NCBI GenBank assembly: GCA_902781515.1
Contig: CACZJU010000007.1
Span: 62,001 to 126,000, forward strand
Length of the DNA: 64,000 bases
Reading direction: 5' to 3'
Source of the DNA: an uncultured Bacteroidales bacterium
GTDB taxonomy: Bacteria > Bacteroidota > Bacteroidia > Bacteroidales > Bacteroidaceae
Shown: piece after piece, positions 51,354 through 60,647 of the stretch
How the letters are laid out: each line of letters starts with the position of its first letter
How positions within the stretch are numbered: the stretch's first letter is position 1
The notes under the pieces: generated by a model
Seen by the model: the letters and a program-made list of their open reading frames with translations, nothing else
What the model was told of the DNA's origin: nothing
Database searches by the model: none
Position numbers and translations under genes: made by a program

Positions 51354-53555
51354 TCAGTTGAAGAAGTTCCACGAAACGCCGAAGTGGAACGTGCGAGGAT
51401 CCATAGGGTAGTGAGGTCCCCAGAACATACGTCCAGTGCCGGCATTGAGGTGATTCATTGCCAAATATAGACGGCAATGCTTGATGTGGAGATTGACGTA
51501 GGCATTAACGATGGGGTAGTTACCGATTTTCACCATGGGATTAGTATTGTCCTGCACGGCAAACTGCTGAATGGCAGGACTGTAGTCGGGCGCATAGTAG
51601 CGAGTGAAATAGCGTACGTCTCCACCTAATTGTACGTTGAGCACCTTAGCGATTTTGAATTGCAGGTACATGTTGCTGTAGAGTGAAATCTTTGGCAACG
51701 GCAATGCTGTCTGATTGCTTGAGGTCTGATACGTGATGTCGTTGTCCCAATGCCAAGGTCCGAAGGCCAGATTTTGACGAAGTGATGCATGGAACACCTG
51801 TATGTTGCTTGAACTCTGTCGTACGGCAACGGAATGGGAATAGTCGGCTGGAAGGTAACTGGTACCATCACCGATGTAGTTATTCTTCATTCCAAGGTAC
51901 ACATAGTTCTTGACATTCTCGAGACCTACATGTAAATGAGTGCCGATGCGCGGCAGATGTAGCTGTCCTTCGAAACGTGTGTGATATTCCTTGTCAAGCT
52001 CGTTTTCCCACCATGCAAACTGACTATGGTAGTGTTGGAAGTATATTTCGGGGTCTTCGCGGTTGACCTGTGCATGCAGTTCCACCTTTAATGTGTCGCG
52101 CTTGCCCAGTTTGACGTCGAGCGAAACTTCACCATCTACATCGAAGTCACCCACGTTGTCACCTGCAATTATTACCTCGCCGCTAACGTTGTAGTGGATG
52201 AACTTGCCCTCAGTTCGCGTGATTTCACCACCTATGCTGATTTCATTCTCTGTGTATCGGCTACGCGAAGCATCACCCGTTGCAAGAGTGTCAGGCAGAG
52301 TGATTGTGGTGAGTTGGTGATTGGCAAACAAGGCTATGCCCATCTGTGCCCACTTGTTGAACCCCTCTCGTAGAGCCACTCCAACAGTGTTACGAACCGA
52401 AAGTCCCTTGGTACGGTCCTTCACATTTGTTAAATCACCATAGTAGTGGTTGGTGTAATACGAGGATGGTGTGTTGTAGGAGTAATATGTGTGGCGAAGG
52501 TTGTTGACACGCACCGTATGGATGATACTGGTGACAGGCACGAACTCCTTGGGAATGATTTGTTCGGACGTCCATTTCTGACGCAGCGAATCGAGAGTCA
52601 GTCGGGTGCGCAGCGTATCTCCCTTAATCAGTTCTTGTATTGAGTCAGAGAGTTGGCTCAGAAATTCGATGTCGGAAGGCATCTTTGGACGAACGCTGTC
52701 AGCCAGTTCTATCTCTCGTTCGAAACCAAGGTTGTAGCGGTGAGTGAGCAAAGCATCCTGATTCTCATTGCGGTTCCACGTTTCGGTGAGCAGAGTCGGA
52801 ATGTCTTTCGAACTATACCGGCGTGGGAAACTCTGAGGATTACGAATGTAGGCATCGTTCTCTATGCCGCCGTTCTCTGCCATTTTGAAATGGTTGAGAT
52901 TTACGTAGGCATGGATGTTGTAACGGTCGCCGAGATAGTAACCAAACAGATTGCCAAGAAACTGACTGTTGGCTTGTGAGTTGTAGTATCCTCGTCCGTA
53001 GAGATAGTCGGCACGGAATCCAAGACCCGCATACTTGTTGATGTTCGTGGCAAAGTAGGCATGCACTCGCTCTTGACCATTCTGCGTGTTACCCACCTTA
53101 TGATAGGCCAGATTGGTCATTGGACTGAGAGTGTTGGAGAAACGGAAGTCGCGCAAGCCTCCCAACGAGAAGTCGAACGGCTGAAGGAATACCCACGGAT
53201 TTTCAGCATCGCGATGCATGTAGATACGAGTGAGGCGAGGTGAGGCAAGATTACCGAGAATGTTGAATTCTCCATTATATCCATTCGTCTCGTTGTACCA
53301 TTGAAACATGTGTATCATCGTGTCGAGATTCTCGGCTGGAATAATGTGTCCCAACCGCTCGTCGATGGTCCATTGAGTAACACCTATAGGTACATTCTCG
53401 ATGTGAGTGTCGGTTGTATCGCGTCCCCAACTTGTCTTCTTTTTATTACCACCAGAAGAACTGCCGTCCATCATATTCTGCATATTGCCGAATCCCTGTG
53501 CCATTGTGGCAAGGGAAACCATGATTATGAATATGAATAATAGACGGCGCTTCAT
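51354..53555 (-). CDS. Putative outer-membrane porin (Porin_10 family)
   Basis: The 733-residue protein has a signal peptide (ending TMAQG), a short low-complexity region (GSSSGGNKKK) and a long body of alternating beta strands rich in aromatic residues. It ends FHFGVSWNFFN, a C-terminal Phe/Asn strand expected of beta barrels. The conserved opening HIENVPIGVTQWTIDERLG is typical of Bacteroidetes Porin_10 proteins. Substrate is unknown. It lies 10 bases downstream of the gamma-subunit gene of the oxidoreductase operon and 34 bases before GH125. Confidence 0.83.
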   Translation of the reverse strand: MKRRLLFIFIIMVSLATMAQGFGNMQNMMDGSSSGGNKKKTSWGRDTTDTHIENVPIGVTQWTIDERLGHIIPAENLDTMIHMFQWYNETNGYNGEFNILGNLASPRLTRIYMHRDAENPWVFLQPFDFSLGGLRDFRFSNTLSPMTNLAYHKVGNTQNGQERVHAYFATNINKYAGLGFRADYLYGRGYYNSQANSQFLGNLFGYYLGDRYNIHAYVNLNHFKMAENGGIENDAYIRNPQSFPRRYSSKDIPTLLTETWNRNENQDALLTHRYNLGFEREIELADSVRPKMPSDIEFLSQLSDSIQELIKGDTLRTRLTLDSLRQKWTSEQIIPKEFVPVTSIIHTVRVNNLRHTYYSYNTPSSYYTNHYYGDLTNVKDRTKGLSVRNTVGVALREGFNKWAQMGIALFANHQLTTITLPDTLATGDASRSRYTENEISIGGEITRTEGKFIHYNVSGEVIIAGDNVGDFDVDGEVSLDVKLGKRDTLKVELHAQVNREDPEIYFQHYHSQFAWWENELDKEYHTRFEGQLHLPRIGTHLHVGLENVKNYVYLGMKNNYIGDGTSYLPADYSHSVAVRQSSSNIQVFHASLRQNLAFGPWHWDNDITYQTSSNQTALPLPKISLYSNMYLQFKIAKVLNVQLGGDVRYFTRYYAPDYSPAIQQFAVQDNTNPMVKIGNYPIVNAYVNLHIKHCRLYLAMNHLNAGTGRMFWGPHYPMDPRTFHFGVSWNFFN

Positions 53556-53565
53556 AAATCGGATT

Positions 53566-54111
53566 TTATCGTTCCTTAGTGATTATCTCGCGTCCACGCT
53601 GCAGAGCCTGCTCGTTGAGCGGGATGAGATGATGATGACGTTGGGGCAGTGTTTTGTGGAGAGCCTTCACCACGTTTTCGATACCAACGGTGTGACACAC
53701 TTCAAGCATACCGCCCAGAACTATCATATTGAAACTCTTGATATTCTGCATCTCAGCAGCAGCGTCCATAGCATCAATCTTATAGACGTTGATATCGGTA
53801 CGCTGTGGAGGAGTGCTTATGCCATAACCATCGTAGATGAGTATTCCACCTGGCTTTACCATTGGCTCGAACTTATCGAGTGATGGTTGGTTGAGAACAA
53901 TTGCAATGTCGTAAGTGCTAAGTATGGGCGATGATATGGCTTCGTCGCTGACAATGACAGTCACGTTCGCTGTACCGCCTCGCTGTTCAGGACCATAAGC
54001 AGGCATCCACGTTACCTCCTTGCCTTCGAACAAACCGGCATAGGCCAGTATCTTGCCCATCGACAATACGCCTTGTCCGCCAAATCCTGCTATAATTATT
54101 TCGTTCTTCAT
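53566..54111 (-). CDS. 2-oxoacid:ferredoxin oxidoreductase, gamma subunit
   Basis: The 181-residue protein has IIAGFGGQGVLSMGKILAYA and MPAYGPEQRGGTANVTVIVSD, the signature of the pyruvate/ketoisovalerate oxidoreductase gamma domain. With the alpha, beta and ferredoxin-like subunits upstream it oxidises a 2-oxoacid to acyl-CoA, reducing ferredoxin. Which acid (2-oxoglutarate or branched-chain) cannot be told. Confidence 0.9.
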   Translation of the reverse strand: MKNEIIIAGFGGQGVLSMGKILAYAGLFEGKEVTWMPAYGPEQRGGTANVTVIVSDEAISSPILSTYDIAIVLNQPSLDKFEPMVKPGGILIYDGYGISTPPQRTDINVYKIDAMDAAAEMQNIKSFNMIVLGGMLEVCHTVGIENVVKALHKTLPQRHHHLIPLNEQALQRGREIITKER

Positions 54112-54141
54112 TCTTAATTATCAATTATCAATTGTCCATTG

Positions 54142-54912
54142 TCAATTAGAACCACCGTCTTTCAGGTCGCCAAGTTTGTAGAAGGCAAACATGCGGTCCT
54201 CCATCCATTGATTAGCCTGTTCGGGTGTCATCTTCCAACCCGATGAGCATGTGCCCACAATCTCTACCAAACAACTTCCCTTGCCCTGCATGGAATATTC
54301 GAAAGCCTTACGAATAGCAGCTTTTGCACGACGGATGTATGCAACATTGCTAACAGCCTGACGACTTACAAAACATGTACCTTCGAGGGTGGCTGCTATC
54401 TCTGTCAGTTTCAGGGGATAGCCGTGAATGTCGGCCTGACGGCCGTAGGGGCAAGTCACCGTCTTCATACCCATTAGTGTTGTGGGAGCCATCTGTCCGC
54501 CAGTCATTCCGTATATGGCGTTGTTGACAAAGATGATGGTGATGTTATCGCCACGATTCAGCGAATGTATAGCTTCGGCTGTACCTATGCATGCAACGTC
54601 TCCGTCGCCTTGATATGTGAACACCAGATTTTCAGGACACAGACGCTTTGCGGCACATGCAATTGCTGGAGCACGTCCGTGAGCTGCTTCAATCCAGTCG
54701 ATGTCGATGTATTTATACGCAAATACTGCGCAACCTACGGGCGATATACCCACAGCATTCTCTTCTACGCCCATCTCCTCAATGACCTCGGCAATGAGTT
54801 TGTGCACCACAGCATGACTGCATCCTGGGCAGTAGTGCATGGGAGTATCGTTGAGCAGGCGAGGTTTCTTATAGACAAGATTCTCCTCTTGTATGATATC
54901 TTCGTTTACCAT
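54142..54912 (-). CDS. 2-oxoacid:ferredoxin oxidoreductase, beta (thiamine diphosphate) subunit
   Basis: The 256-residue protein has HYCPGCSHAVVHKL, where the cysteines bind iron-sulphur or metal in relatives. It also has the ThDP motif GDGDVACIGTAEAIHSLNRGDNITIIFVNNAIYGMTGGQ. It carries the cofactor that cleaves the 2-oxoacid. A repeat TTATCAATTATCAATTG (54117-54134) stands in the gap to the gamma gene. It starts 6 bases after the small membrane-protein gene. Confidence 0.93.
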   Translation of the reverse strand: MVNEDIIQEENLVYKKPRLLNDTPMHYCPGCSHAVVHKLIAEVIEEMGVEENAVGISPVGCAVFAYKYIDIDWIEAAHGRAPAIACAAKRLCPENLVFTYQGDGDVACIGTAEAIHSLNRGDNITIIFVNNAIYGMTGGQMAPTTLMGMKTVTCPYGRQADIHGYPLKLTEIAATLEGTCFVSRQAVSNVAYIRRAKAAIRKAFEYSMQGKGSCLVEIVGTCSSGWKMTPEQANQWMEDRMFAFYKLGDLKDGGSN

Positions 54913-54918
54913 TGGATA

Positions 54919-55164
54919 TTAAAACATGAATCGGACAAAGAACTCAGCAACCTTCAACACCATACCTACGGCGATTATCGCCATACCAACAACGTGACGG
55001 TCGGGCATCCAGAAATAAAGCACCACACCCACCAGTGCCAACACCATAAACAGGGTGTTCAGCGTTGTGCGCAGTCCCTCCTTGTTGCTCAGGGTACTAC
55101 GGTGTTTGCGTATGCGCTCCAGTTCCTCTTGCTGCTTTTGCAGCATCTTGCTTGCTTCGTCCAT
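54919..55164 (-). CDS. Small membrane protein inside the oxidoreductase operon, unknown
   Basis: The 81-residue protein has a charged N-terminal helix (MLQKQQEELERIRKHRS, possible coiled coil) and two hydrophobic segments (about residues 33-52 and 57-80) joined by MPDRHVV. There are no cysteines or known motifs. Its place between alpha and beta subunit genes, with a 6-base gap to beta, suggests that it works with the enzyme, for example by tethering it to the membrane. That is inference. Confidence 0.7.
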   Translation of the reverse strand: MDEASKMLQKQQEELERIRKHRSTLSNKEGLRTTLNTLFMVLALVGVVLYFWMPDRHVVGMAIIAVGMVLKVAEFFVRFMF

Positions 55165-55197
55165 TTAATCTTTAACTTCTTTAACTTCTAAAACTTC

Positions 55198-56280
55198 TTA
55201 AACCCTCATTCTCTCAACAGCCTCTACAATCTCATCCGGTCCGGGAACCATACCGCCCATGCGACCATAGTGGTGGACAGGTACGCGTCCCTCGACAGCA
55301 AGACGGATGTCTTCTATCATTTGTCCGGCATTGATTTCCACGCTGAGTATTCCCTTAACATGATTGCACAGACGTTTGATTTCCTCAGTTGGGAAAGGCC
55401 ATAGGGTTATGGGGCGTAACATGCCCACGCGTAATCCCTTTGAACGGCAAATCTCGATAGACTTCTGTGCTATGCGTGATGCAGAGCCGAAAGCCACTAT
55501 CAGATAGTCGGCATCGTCGGTCATATATTCCTCGAAACGAACTTCCTTAGCACGAATCTCTGCATATTTCTTCTGAAGACTGAGGTTGTGCTGTTCCATC
55601 TCGCGAGGCATCAGTTCAAGTGATGTAACTACACTCTTACCCTTTCCTTTCATGCCGATAGCTGCCCAAGGACATTCAGCACGTACCTCGTCCATTGTGC
55701 GACGGGGCTTCATTGGGGGAAGTACAACCTTCTCCATCATCTGTCCAATGACACCATCGCTGAGCATCATCACTGGAGTGCGATAACGGAAAGCCAGTTC
55801 GAAGGAAAGGTCCACGAAGTCTGCCATTTCCTGAACGCTTGCAGGTGCCAGTACAATGATGTTATAGTCGCCATTACCTCCTCCACGGGTGGCTTGGAAA
55901 TAGTCGCCCTGACTGGGTTGGATTGTTCCTAAGCCAGGACCGCCACGCTGTACGTTGACAATGAGTCCGGGTAACTCTGCTCCTGCCATATATGCTATGC
56001 CTTCCTGCATAAGTGCAATACCTGGGCTCGACGATGATACCATCACCTTCTTGCCAACAGCACCACCGCCATACAGCATATTGATGGCTGCCAATTCACT
56101 CTCTGCCTGCACCACAATCATGCCGGTTATCTTCCAAGGTTCTTCCTTGGCAAGGGTCTCCAGCACCTCGCTCTGTGGTGTTATGGGGTAGCCGAAGTAT
56201 CCGTCGCATCCACAGCGAATAGCTGCATGGGCGATGGCTTCGTTACCCTTCATAAGTAAAATCTCGTTGTTATCCTCCAT
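55198..56280 (-). CDS. 2-oxoacid:ferredoxin oxidoreductase, alpha subunit (VorB/KorA type)
   Basis: The 360-residue protein has GNEAIAHAAIRCGCDGYFGYPITPQSEV at its start and SSSPGIALMQEGIAYMAGAELP, typical of the alpha (pyrimidine-binding) subunit. GVIGQMMEKVVLP and a C-terminal transketolase-C-like region follow. It lies 6 bases downstream of the ferredoxin-like delta subunit gene. The order delta-alpha-(membrane)-beta-gamma is complete for a four-subunit enzyme. Confidence 0.92.
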   Translation of the reverse strand: MEDNNEILLMKGNEAIAHAAIRCGCDGYFGYPITPQSEVLETLAKEEPWKITGMIVVQAESELAAINMLYGGGAVGKKVMVSSSSPGIALMQEGIAYMAGAELPGLIVNVQRGGPGLGTIQPSQGDYFQATRGGGNGDYNIIVLAPASVQEMADFVDLSFELAFRYRTPVMMLSDGVIGQMMEKVVLPPMKPRRTMDEVRAECPWAAIGMKGKGKSVVTSLELMPREMEQHNLSLQKKYAEIRAKEVRFEEYMTDDADYLIVAFGSASRIAQKSIEICRSKGLRVGMLRPITLWPFPTEEIKRLCNHVKGILSVEINAGQMIEDIRLAVEGRVPVHHYGRMGGMVPGPDEIVEAVERMRV

Positions 56281-56286
56281 TGCTTT

Positions 56287-56502
56287 TTACCTTTTACGAT
56301 AGACCGTGATGCAACCATCGGGGCACACTTGAGCACAGCACGTGCAACCTGTGCACATGCCCTGACCCACTTGTTCGGCATATGGATAGCCCTTCTTGTT
56401 TACGGTCTTTGGGGTTAGTCGAATGATGTTCAGAGGACACGCTACGGCGCAAAGGTTACAGCCCTTGCATCGTTCGGTATCTACTACGATTGCTCCTCTC
56501 AT
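56287..56502 (-). CDS. Ferredoxin-like delta subunit, 2x[4Fe-4S]
   Basis: The 71-residue protein has two ferredoxin motifs: CKGCNLCAVACP and CTGCTCCAQVCP. These would bind two [4Fe-4S] clusters and pass electrons from the ThDP site to ferredoxin. It opens the oxidoreductase subunit set and lies 6 bases before the alpha subunit gene. Confidence 0.92.
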   Translation of the reverse strand: MRGAIVVDTERCKGCNLCAVACPLNIIRLTPKTVNKKGYPYAEQVGQGMCTGCTCCAQVCPDGCITVYRKR

Positions 56503-56565
56503 ACTCTTTTAATCTCTTTTTACCTTATTATTATAATAAATTTTCACTATTACCTTTTCCATTCT

Positions 56566-56766
56566 TTATGGATTGAACATTTCCTTACAATAGTAATTCA
56601 GAATATTTTCAAGCATCTCCTTAGCCTTAGCAGCAGGCGAGTCTGGGTCGAGCTCTATAGCGTGAATGTAGCATTCAAGAGCATGTTGCCAATCGCTTTG
56701 CTGACGAAAGGCATTCCCTTTGCGATAGAATTGCTCTGCTTCGCGGCGCTGCTCGTCTGATGCCAT
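56566..56766 (-). CDS. Small single-TPR protein
   Basis: The 66-residue protein is one tetratricopeptide pair plus a capping helix (AEQFYRKGNAFRQQSDWQHALECYIHAIELDPDSP). No signal peptide. It sits 3 bases after the DUF4468 gene and upstream of the oxidoreductase genes, so it may share their transcript. Partner is unknown. Confidence 0.75.
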   Translation of the reverse strand: MASDEQRREAEQFYRKGNAFRQQSDWQHALECYIHAIELDPDSPAAKAKEMLENILNYYCKEMFNP

Positions 56767-56769
56767 TAT

Positions 56770-57408
56770 TTATTCCTCTACTACAGATTTGCGTACGGGC
56801 TTGACAGGTTCAACCTTTTGTGGCTCTTCGTTCTCGAAAGCGTCCATAGCAGCCTCGAACAGTTCCTCCATACGGTCAACAGTCTTCCTACGGAACTTGG
56901 CGCTGATGGGGTAGAGCTTAGTCTGTGACTTGTTGAGGGCTTCGCTATCGGTAATCCAATCCTCAGCCTTGATGATACGACCGTTGTTTGTCTCCATATC
57001 CTCGTTGTAGTAATAGGATATGTTGGAAACGGCAATGCTTACACGCTGTCCGGCTGTTGTCACCTTTATCTGGTAACGGAAACGTGCACGGTCGAGAACA
57101 AAAGGCTTCTTCACGAATGTCATCCATTCGCAGATACGAGCAGTAATATCACCTGCCTCGTCACCCATCAGTCGGGCATATTTCCCTGGAGCCTCAATAG
57201 ACTTCTCCACCAAACCGTTGACAAAAGCCAGCATCGTCTGATGAACCTCTTCCTCGCTCTTATCCTTTATGGAAAAGCTCTTCGTGAAAGTCACCATACC
57301 ATTAATCTCGGGTACAGCCCCTTTCAGATACTTAGAGTCGTCTTTCTTACCCTTTGCTGCTGCGCCTACAGCCACAAGCAGCATCATGCAAATCAGTAAT
57401 TTTCTCAT
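56770..57408 (-). CDS. Exported DUF4468 domain protein
   Basis: The 212-residue protein has a signal peptide (MRKLLICMMLLVAVGAAAKG) and a DUF4468 domain (about 35-135) with VTFTKSFSIKDKSEEEV and ARFRYQIKVTTAGQRVSIAVSNISYYY. A helical tail with ELFEAAMDAFENEEPQK follows. DUF4468 is a Bacteroidetes periplasmic or envelope domain of unknown function. It lies 20 bases downstream of the ABC permease gene. Confidence 0.8.
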   Translation of the reverse strand: MRKLLICMMLLVAVGAAAKGKKDDSKYLKGAVPEINGMVTFTKSFSIKDKSEEEVHQTMLAFVNGLVEKSIEAPGKYARLMGDEAGDITARICEWMTFVKKPFVLDRARFRYQIKVTTAGQRVSIAVSNISYYYNEDMETNNGRIIKAEDWITDSEALNKSQTKLYPISAKFRRKTVDRMEELFEAAMDAFENEEPQKVEPVKPVRKSVVEE

Positions 57409-57428
57409 ATCGCTTATAATTCTTAATT

Positions 57429-58649
57429 TTACTCATATCTCAGCGCCTCAATTGGATCCATCGTAGCAGCCTTGTGAGCAGGGATATAACCAAAGAGTAA
57501 ACCGATGAGGGCACACACGCCGAAACTTACCAACACGCTCCACAGGGGAACGGTGGCTGGGAAACCTATCATATTGGCACCTCCACTCAGCAGATAGCCG
57601 AGACCTACGCCTATGACACCGCCTGAGAGACTTATCATGATACTCTCCAGCAGAAACTGACGACTGATGTCAATGCCTCGTGCACCAACAGACATACGCA
57701 GACCTATCTCCTTTGTACGCTCTGTCACAGACACCAGCATAATGTTCATGATGCCGATACCTGCTACCAAGAGAGAGAAGGCCGCAGCCACCACAAGAAC
57801 CGTCTGCAAGGTTGTCATTGTGCTCGACATTGTCTCCATCATCTCCTGTTGGGAACGTATGGTGAAATCATCATCCTCTCCTTCCTTTATCTTATGATTA
57901 CGACGCAGGATACCAGACACTTCTTCTATGGCATCATCACTAAGTTCCTCCTTAATGGCACTGACATTGATACTGCTGAAGAATGTCTGGGCAGCAATAC
58001 GCTTCATGACGGTGGTGTAGGGGGCAATCATCACGTTGTCTTGGTCCATACCCCATGAGTTGTAACCCTTAGACTTCAGTATTCCCACGATACGGAAAGG
58101 TATGCTCTTGAAGCGGATGGTCTTACCCACAGCGTCGAAGTTCTTGTCACCAAAGAGTTCCTCAACGATGGTGGTACCTACCACGCACACCTTTGCGCTC
58201 TTTTTGATGTCTTCGTCGGTAAAGCAATCTCCGTCCTTTATTTCCCACAACTTGATACTCAAGTATTCCGTGCTCTCGCCGTAAACGGTTGTGGTGGTGT
58301 TCTTGGCACCATAGATAACCTGTCCGCTGGCATTCACTTCAGGACTTACGTGTGTAATCAGCTTTGCCTCGTTCTGTATGGCTTCGTAGTCTGCCATCTT
58401 CAGAGTTTGCATAGCAGAAGGGTCTTGTCGCACACCACCTCTCATGTCAGCACCCGGACGGATGGTGAGCAGATTGGTGCCCATCTTGGAAAGTTCCTTG
58501 CGTATGCTGTCCTTCGAACCTTGTCCGATAGCCATCATTGTGATAACTGCTGCCACACCGATGATGATGCCCAGCGTAGAAAGCAGGGTTCTGGACTTAT
58601 TGCTCATGATGGCTGTAATAGCCACTTTCAAAAGGTTTGCAAAGTTCAC
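57429..58649 (-). CDS. ABC transporter permease, MacB type
   Basis: The 406-residue protein has one N-terminal membrane segment, a large periplasmic MacB_PCD domain (about 45-245) and three C-terminal segments of the FtsX domain with ERTKEIGLRMSVGAR. With the separate ATPase gene, the periplasmic adaptor and the TolC-family protein upstream it forms a tripartite efflux pump. The substrate (peptide, lipid or drug) is unknown. An AT-rich TTAATTCTTAA repeat separates it from the ATPase gene. Confidence 0.92.
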   Translation of the reverse strand: MNFANLLKVAITAIMSNKSRTLLSTLGIIIGVAAVITMMAIGQGSKDSIRKELSKMGTNLLTIRPGADMRGGVRQDPSAMQTLKMADYEAIQNEAKLITHVSPEVNASGQVIYGAKNTTTTVYGESTEYLSIKLWEIKDGDCFTDEDIKKSAKVCVVGTTIVEELFGDKNFDAVGKTIRFKSIPFRIVGILKSKGYNSWGMDQDNVMIAPYTTVMKRIAAQTFFSSINVSAIKEELSDDAIEEVSGILRRNHKIKEGEDDDFTIRSQQEMMETMSSTMTTLQTVLVVAAAFSLLVAGIGIMNIMLVSVTERTKEIGLRMSVGARGIDISRQFLLESIMISLSGGVIGVGLGYLLSGGANMIGFPATVPLWSVLVSFGVCALIGLLFGYIPAHKAATMDPIEALRYE

Positions 58650-58687
58650 TTTAACTCTTAATTCTTAATTTTTAATTCTTAATTCTC

Positions 58688-59443
58688 TTAGTCGTCTTGG
58701 TTTTTAGGCAGGGCTGCCAGAGCCTCAGCGGCAGAGAGTATATTGTGATTCTCCACATCCTCGCGAATTTTGCCGTCGCGCAACACGATATTGCGACTGC
58801 TGTATTGGGCAATTTCAGGGTTGTGAGTCACGAATATTATTGTACGCCCCTGACGGTGCAGTTCTTGGAACAGTACCAGAATCTCGAAACTGGTGCGAGT
58901 ATCGAGGTTACCCGTTGCCTCATCGGCAAGGATTACTGCAGGGTTGTTCACCAAAGCACGGGCGATTGCTACGCGCTGCATCTGTCCACCAGACATCTGG
59001 TTCGACTTATGCTCCATACGGTCAGCCAGTCCTACTGCCCGAAGAGCCTTGACGGCAGCTTCGCGACGTTGCTTGGCAGAGTATGCGCTGTTGTACATCA
59101 GAGGCAGTTCCACATTCTCCACAGCCGTTGTCTTTGCCAGCAGGTTGTAGTTCTGGAATATGAATCCAATCTTGCGATTACGCAGTACAGCACGATCGCG
59201 GCGACGCATCTTTCTTACTGGAACTCCATCGAGAATGTATTCGCCAGAGGTGGGAGTATCGAGACATCCGAGCTGATTCAATAGAGTTGACTTGCCAGAA
59301 CCTGATGTTCCCATGATAGTGACGAACTCGCCCTCGTAAATCTTGAAACTCACGCCACGCAAGGCCTTTACGACCTCACTGCCGACGTGGAATTCACGAC
59401 GTACGTTCTGCAATTCGATAACTACTTTCCGTTCTTCAGCCAT
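58688..59443 (-). CDS. ABC transporter ATP-binding protein, MacB/LolD type
   Basis: The 251-residue protein has Walker [11 protein letters not shown]-loop IFQNYNLL, signature [14 protein letters not shown] and Walker [13 protein letters not shown]. It powers the MacB-like permease downstream. Its ATG shares a base with the adaptor stop. Confidence 0.95.
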   Translation of the reverse strand: MAEERKVVIELQNVRREFHVGSEVVKALRGVSFKIYEGEFVTIMGTSGSGKSTLLNQLGCLDTPTSGEYILDGVPVRKMRRRDRAVLRNRKIGFIFQNYNLLAKTTAVENVELPLMYNSAYSAKQRREAAVKALRAVGLADRMEHKSNQMSGGQMQRVAIARALVNNPAVILADEATGNLDTRTSFEILVLFQELHRQGRTIIFVTHNPEIAQYSSRNIVLRDGKIREDVENHNILSAAEALAALPKNQDD

Positions 59444-60603
59444 TACTTCGACTTCTTCTCGTTTTTGTTCTTGGGACGAGGCATGAAGGGATTGCTTGCA
59501 CCCTGTTCGGGCTCTTCCTCCATCATACCGTTCTGCACGTCGGTTAGCACCTCAGTACCTGCCGATGCGCCTTTTACGATTTGTGTCAGCGTTCCGTTTG
59601 TCAGACCTGTCTCTACTGCCAAAGCCTTGATGTTGGAACCTTCCTTCACCCAAAGCTTTTGAGGAGCATCCACGTCTGTTATTGTCTCGCCTTCGTTCAG
59701 CATTGCCTCGCTGGGCTTGAAGCGCAGAGCCTTTGCAGGAACGGCAAGCACGTCGCTAAGTTCAAGAGTGAATATTGTGACGTTGGCAGTAAGACCAGGT
59801 TTCAGTTTCAGGTCTTGATTTGGGGCACTGATAACTACTTCGTATGTTACCACATTGCTTTCCGTTGTTGCCTGCTGACGTACCTGTGTCACACGTCCTT
59901 CGAATGTGTCGTTGGGGTAGGCGTCAACAGTGAACGATACTCGCTGTCCCTCCTTCACTTCACCTATGTCAGCCTCGTCAACGTCTGCGATAACACGCAT
60001 ATCTGTAAGGTCTTTGGCAATCTTGAACAGGGTAGGAGTGTTAAAACTTGAAGCAACGGTCTGTCCTTCTTCCACCTCCTTCGAGAGAACCACTCCGTCG
60101 ATAGGACTTGTGATGGTGGCATATCCGAGGTCGGTCTGAGCACGCTTCACGCTTTCCTGCTGCTGAGCAACGGTCTGTTGTGCACGAACATATGAAAGAC
60201 GTGCTTGGTCGAAATCGTTGGCAGAGATAAGTCCTTGGTCATACAGAGCCTTGTAGCGCTCGTAGTTTACCTTTTGGTAATCGAGGTCGCTTTGTGCGCT
60301 TTTCAGATTAGCTTGAGCCGAAGCCAAGGTCGAGAGCAGATTGGTACGATCCAGTTCGGCAATCACCTGTCCTGCCTTTACCACGCTGTTGTAGTCAACA
60401 TACAGCTTGCTCACGATGCCGCTCACCTGAGTACCCACATCCACACTGGTAACAGGCTCGATAGTACCGGTAGCCGTCACGCTCGTGGTAATGTTTTGTA
60501 TCTCTACGTTTGCCGTTGAATATGTAAACTCAGTCTTCTTCTTACAGTTTACACAGAGCACACAGAGAAGACAGAGGACACAGAGCTGTTTCATTCGTTT
60601 CAT
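59443..60603 (-). CDS. Periplasmic adaptor (membrane fusion) protein, MacA/RND-adaptor type
   Basis: The 386-residue protein starts MKRMKQLCVLCLLCVLCVNCKKK, a lipoprotein-like signal with several Cys. A biotinyl-lipoyl half, an alpha-hairpin (about 85-165, QSDLDYQKVNYERYKALYDQGLIS) and beta-barrel domains follow, ending in a Pro/Asn/Lys-rich tail. It bridges the inner-membrane permease and the TolC-family channel. Confidence 0.92.
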   Translation of the reverse strand: MKRMKQLCVLCLLCVLCVNCKKKTEFTYSTANVEIQNITTSVTATGTIEPVTSVDVGTQVSGIVSKLYVDYNSVVKAGQVIAELDRTNLLSTLASAQANLKSAQSDLDYQKVNYERYKALYDQGLISANDFDQARLSYVRAQQTVAQQQESVKRAQTDLGYATITSPIDGVVLSKEVEEGQTVASSFNTPTLFKIAKDLTDMRVIADVDEADIGEVKEGQRVSFTVDAYPNDTFEGRVTQVRQQATTESNVVTYEVVISAPNQDLKLKPGLTANVTIFTLELSDVLAVPAKALRFKPSEAMLNEGETITDVDAPQKLWVKEGSNIKALAVETGLTNGTLTQIVKGASAGTEVLTDVQNGMMEEEPEQGASNPFMPRPKNKNEKKSK

Positions 60604-60647
60604 ATAATTATTCCATTATCAATTGTCAATTATCAATTAAATTTATA

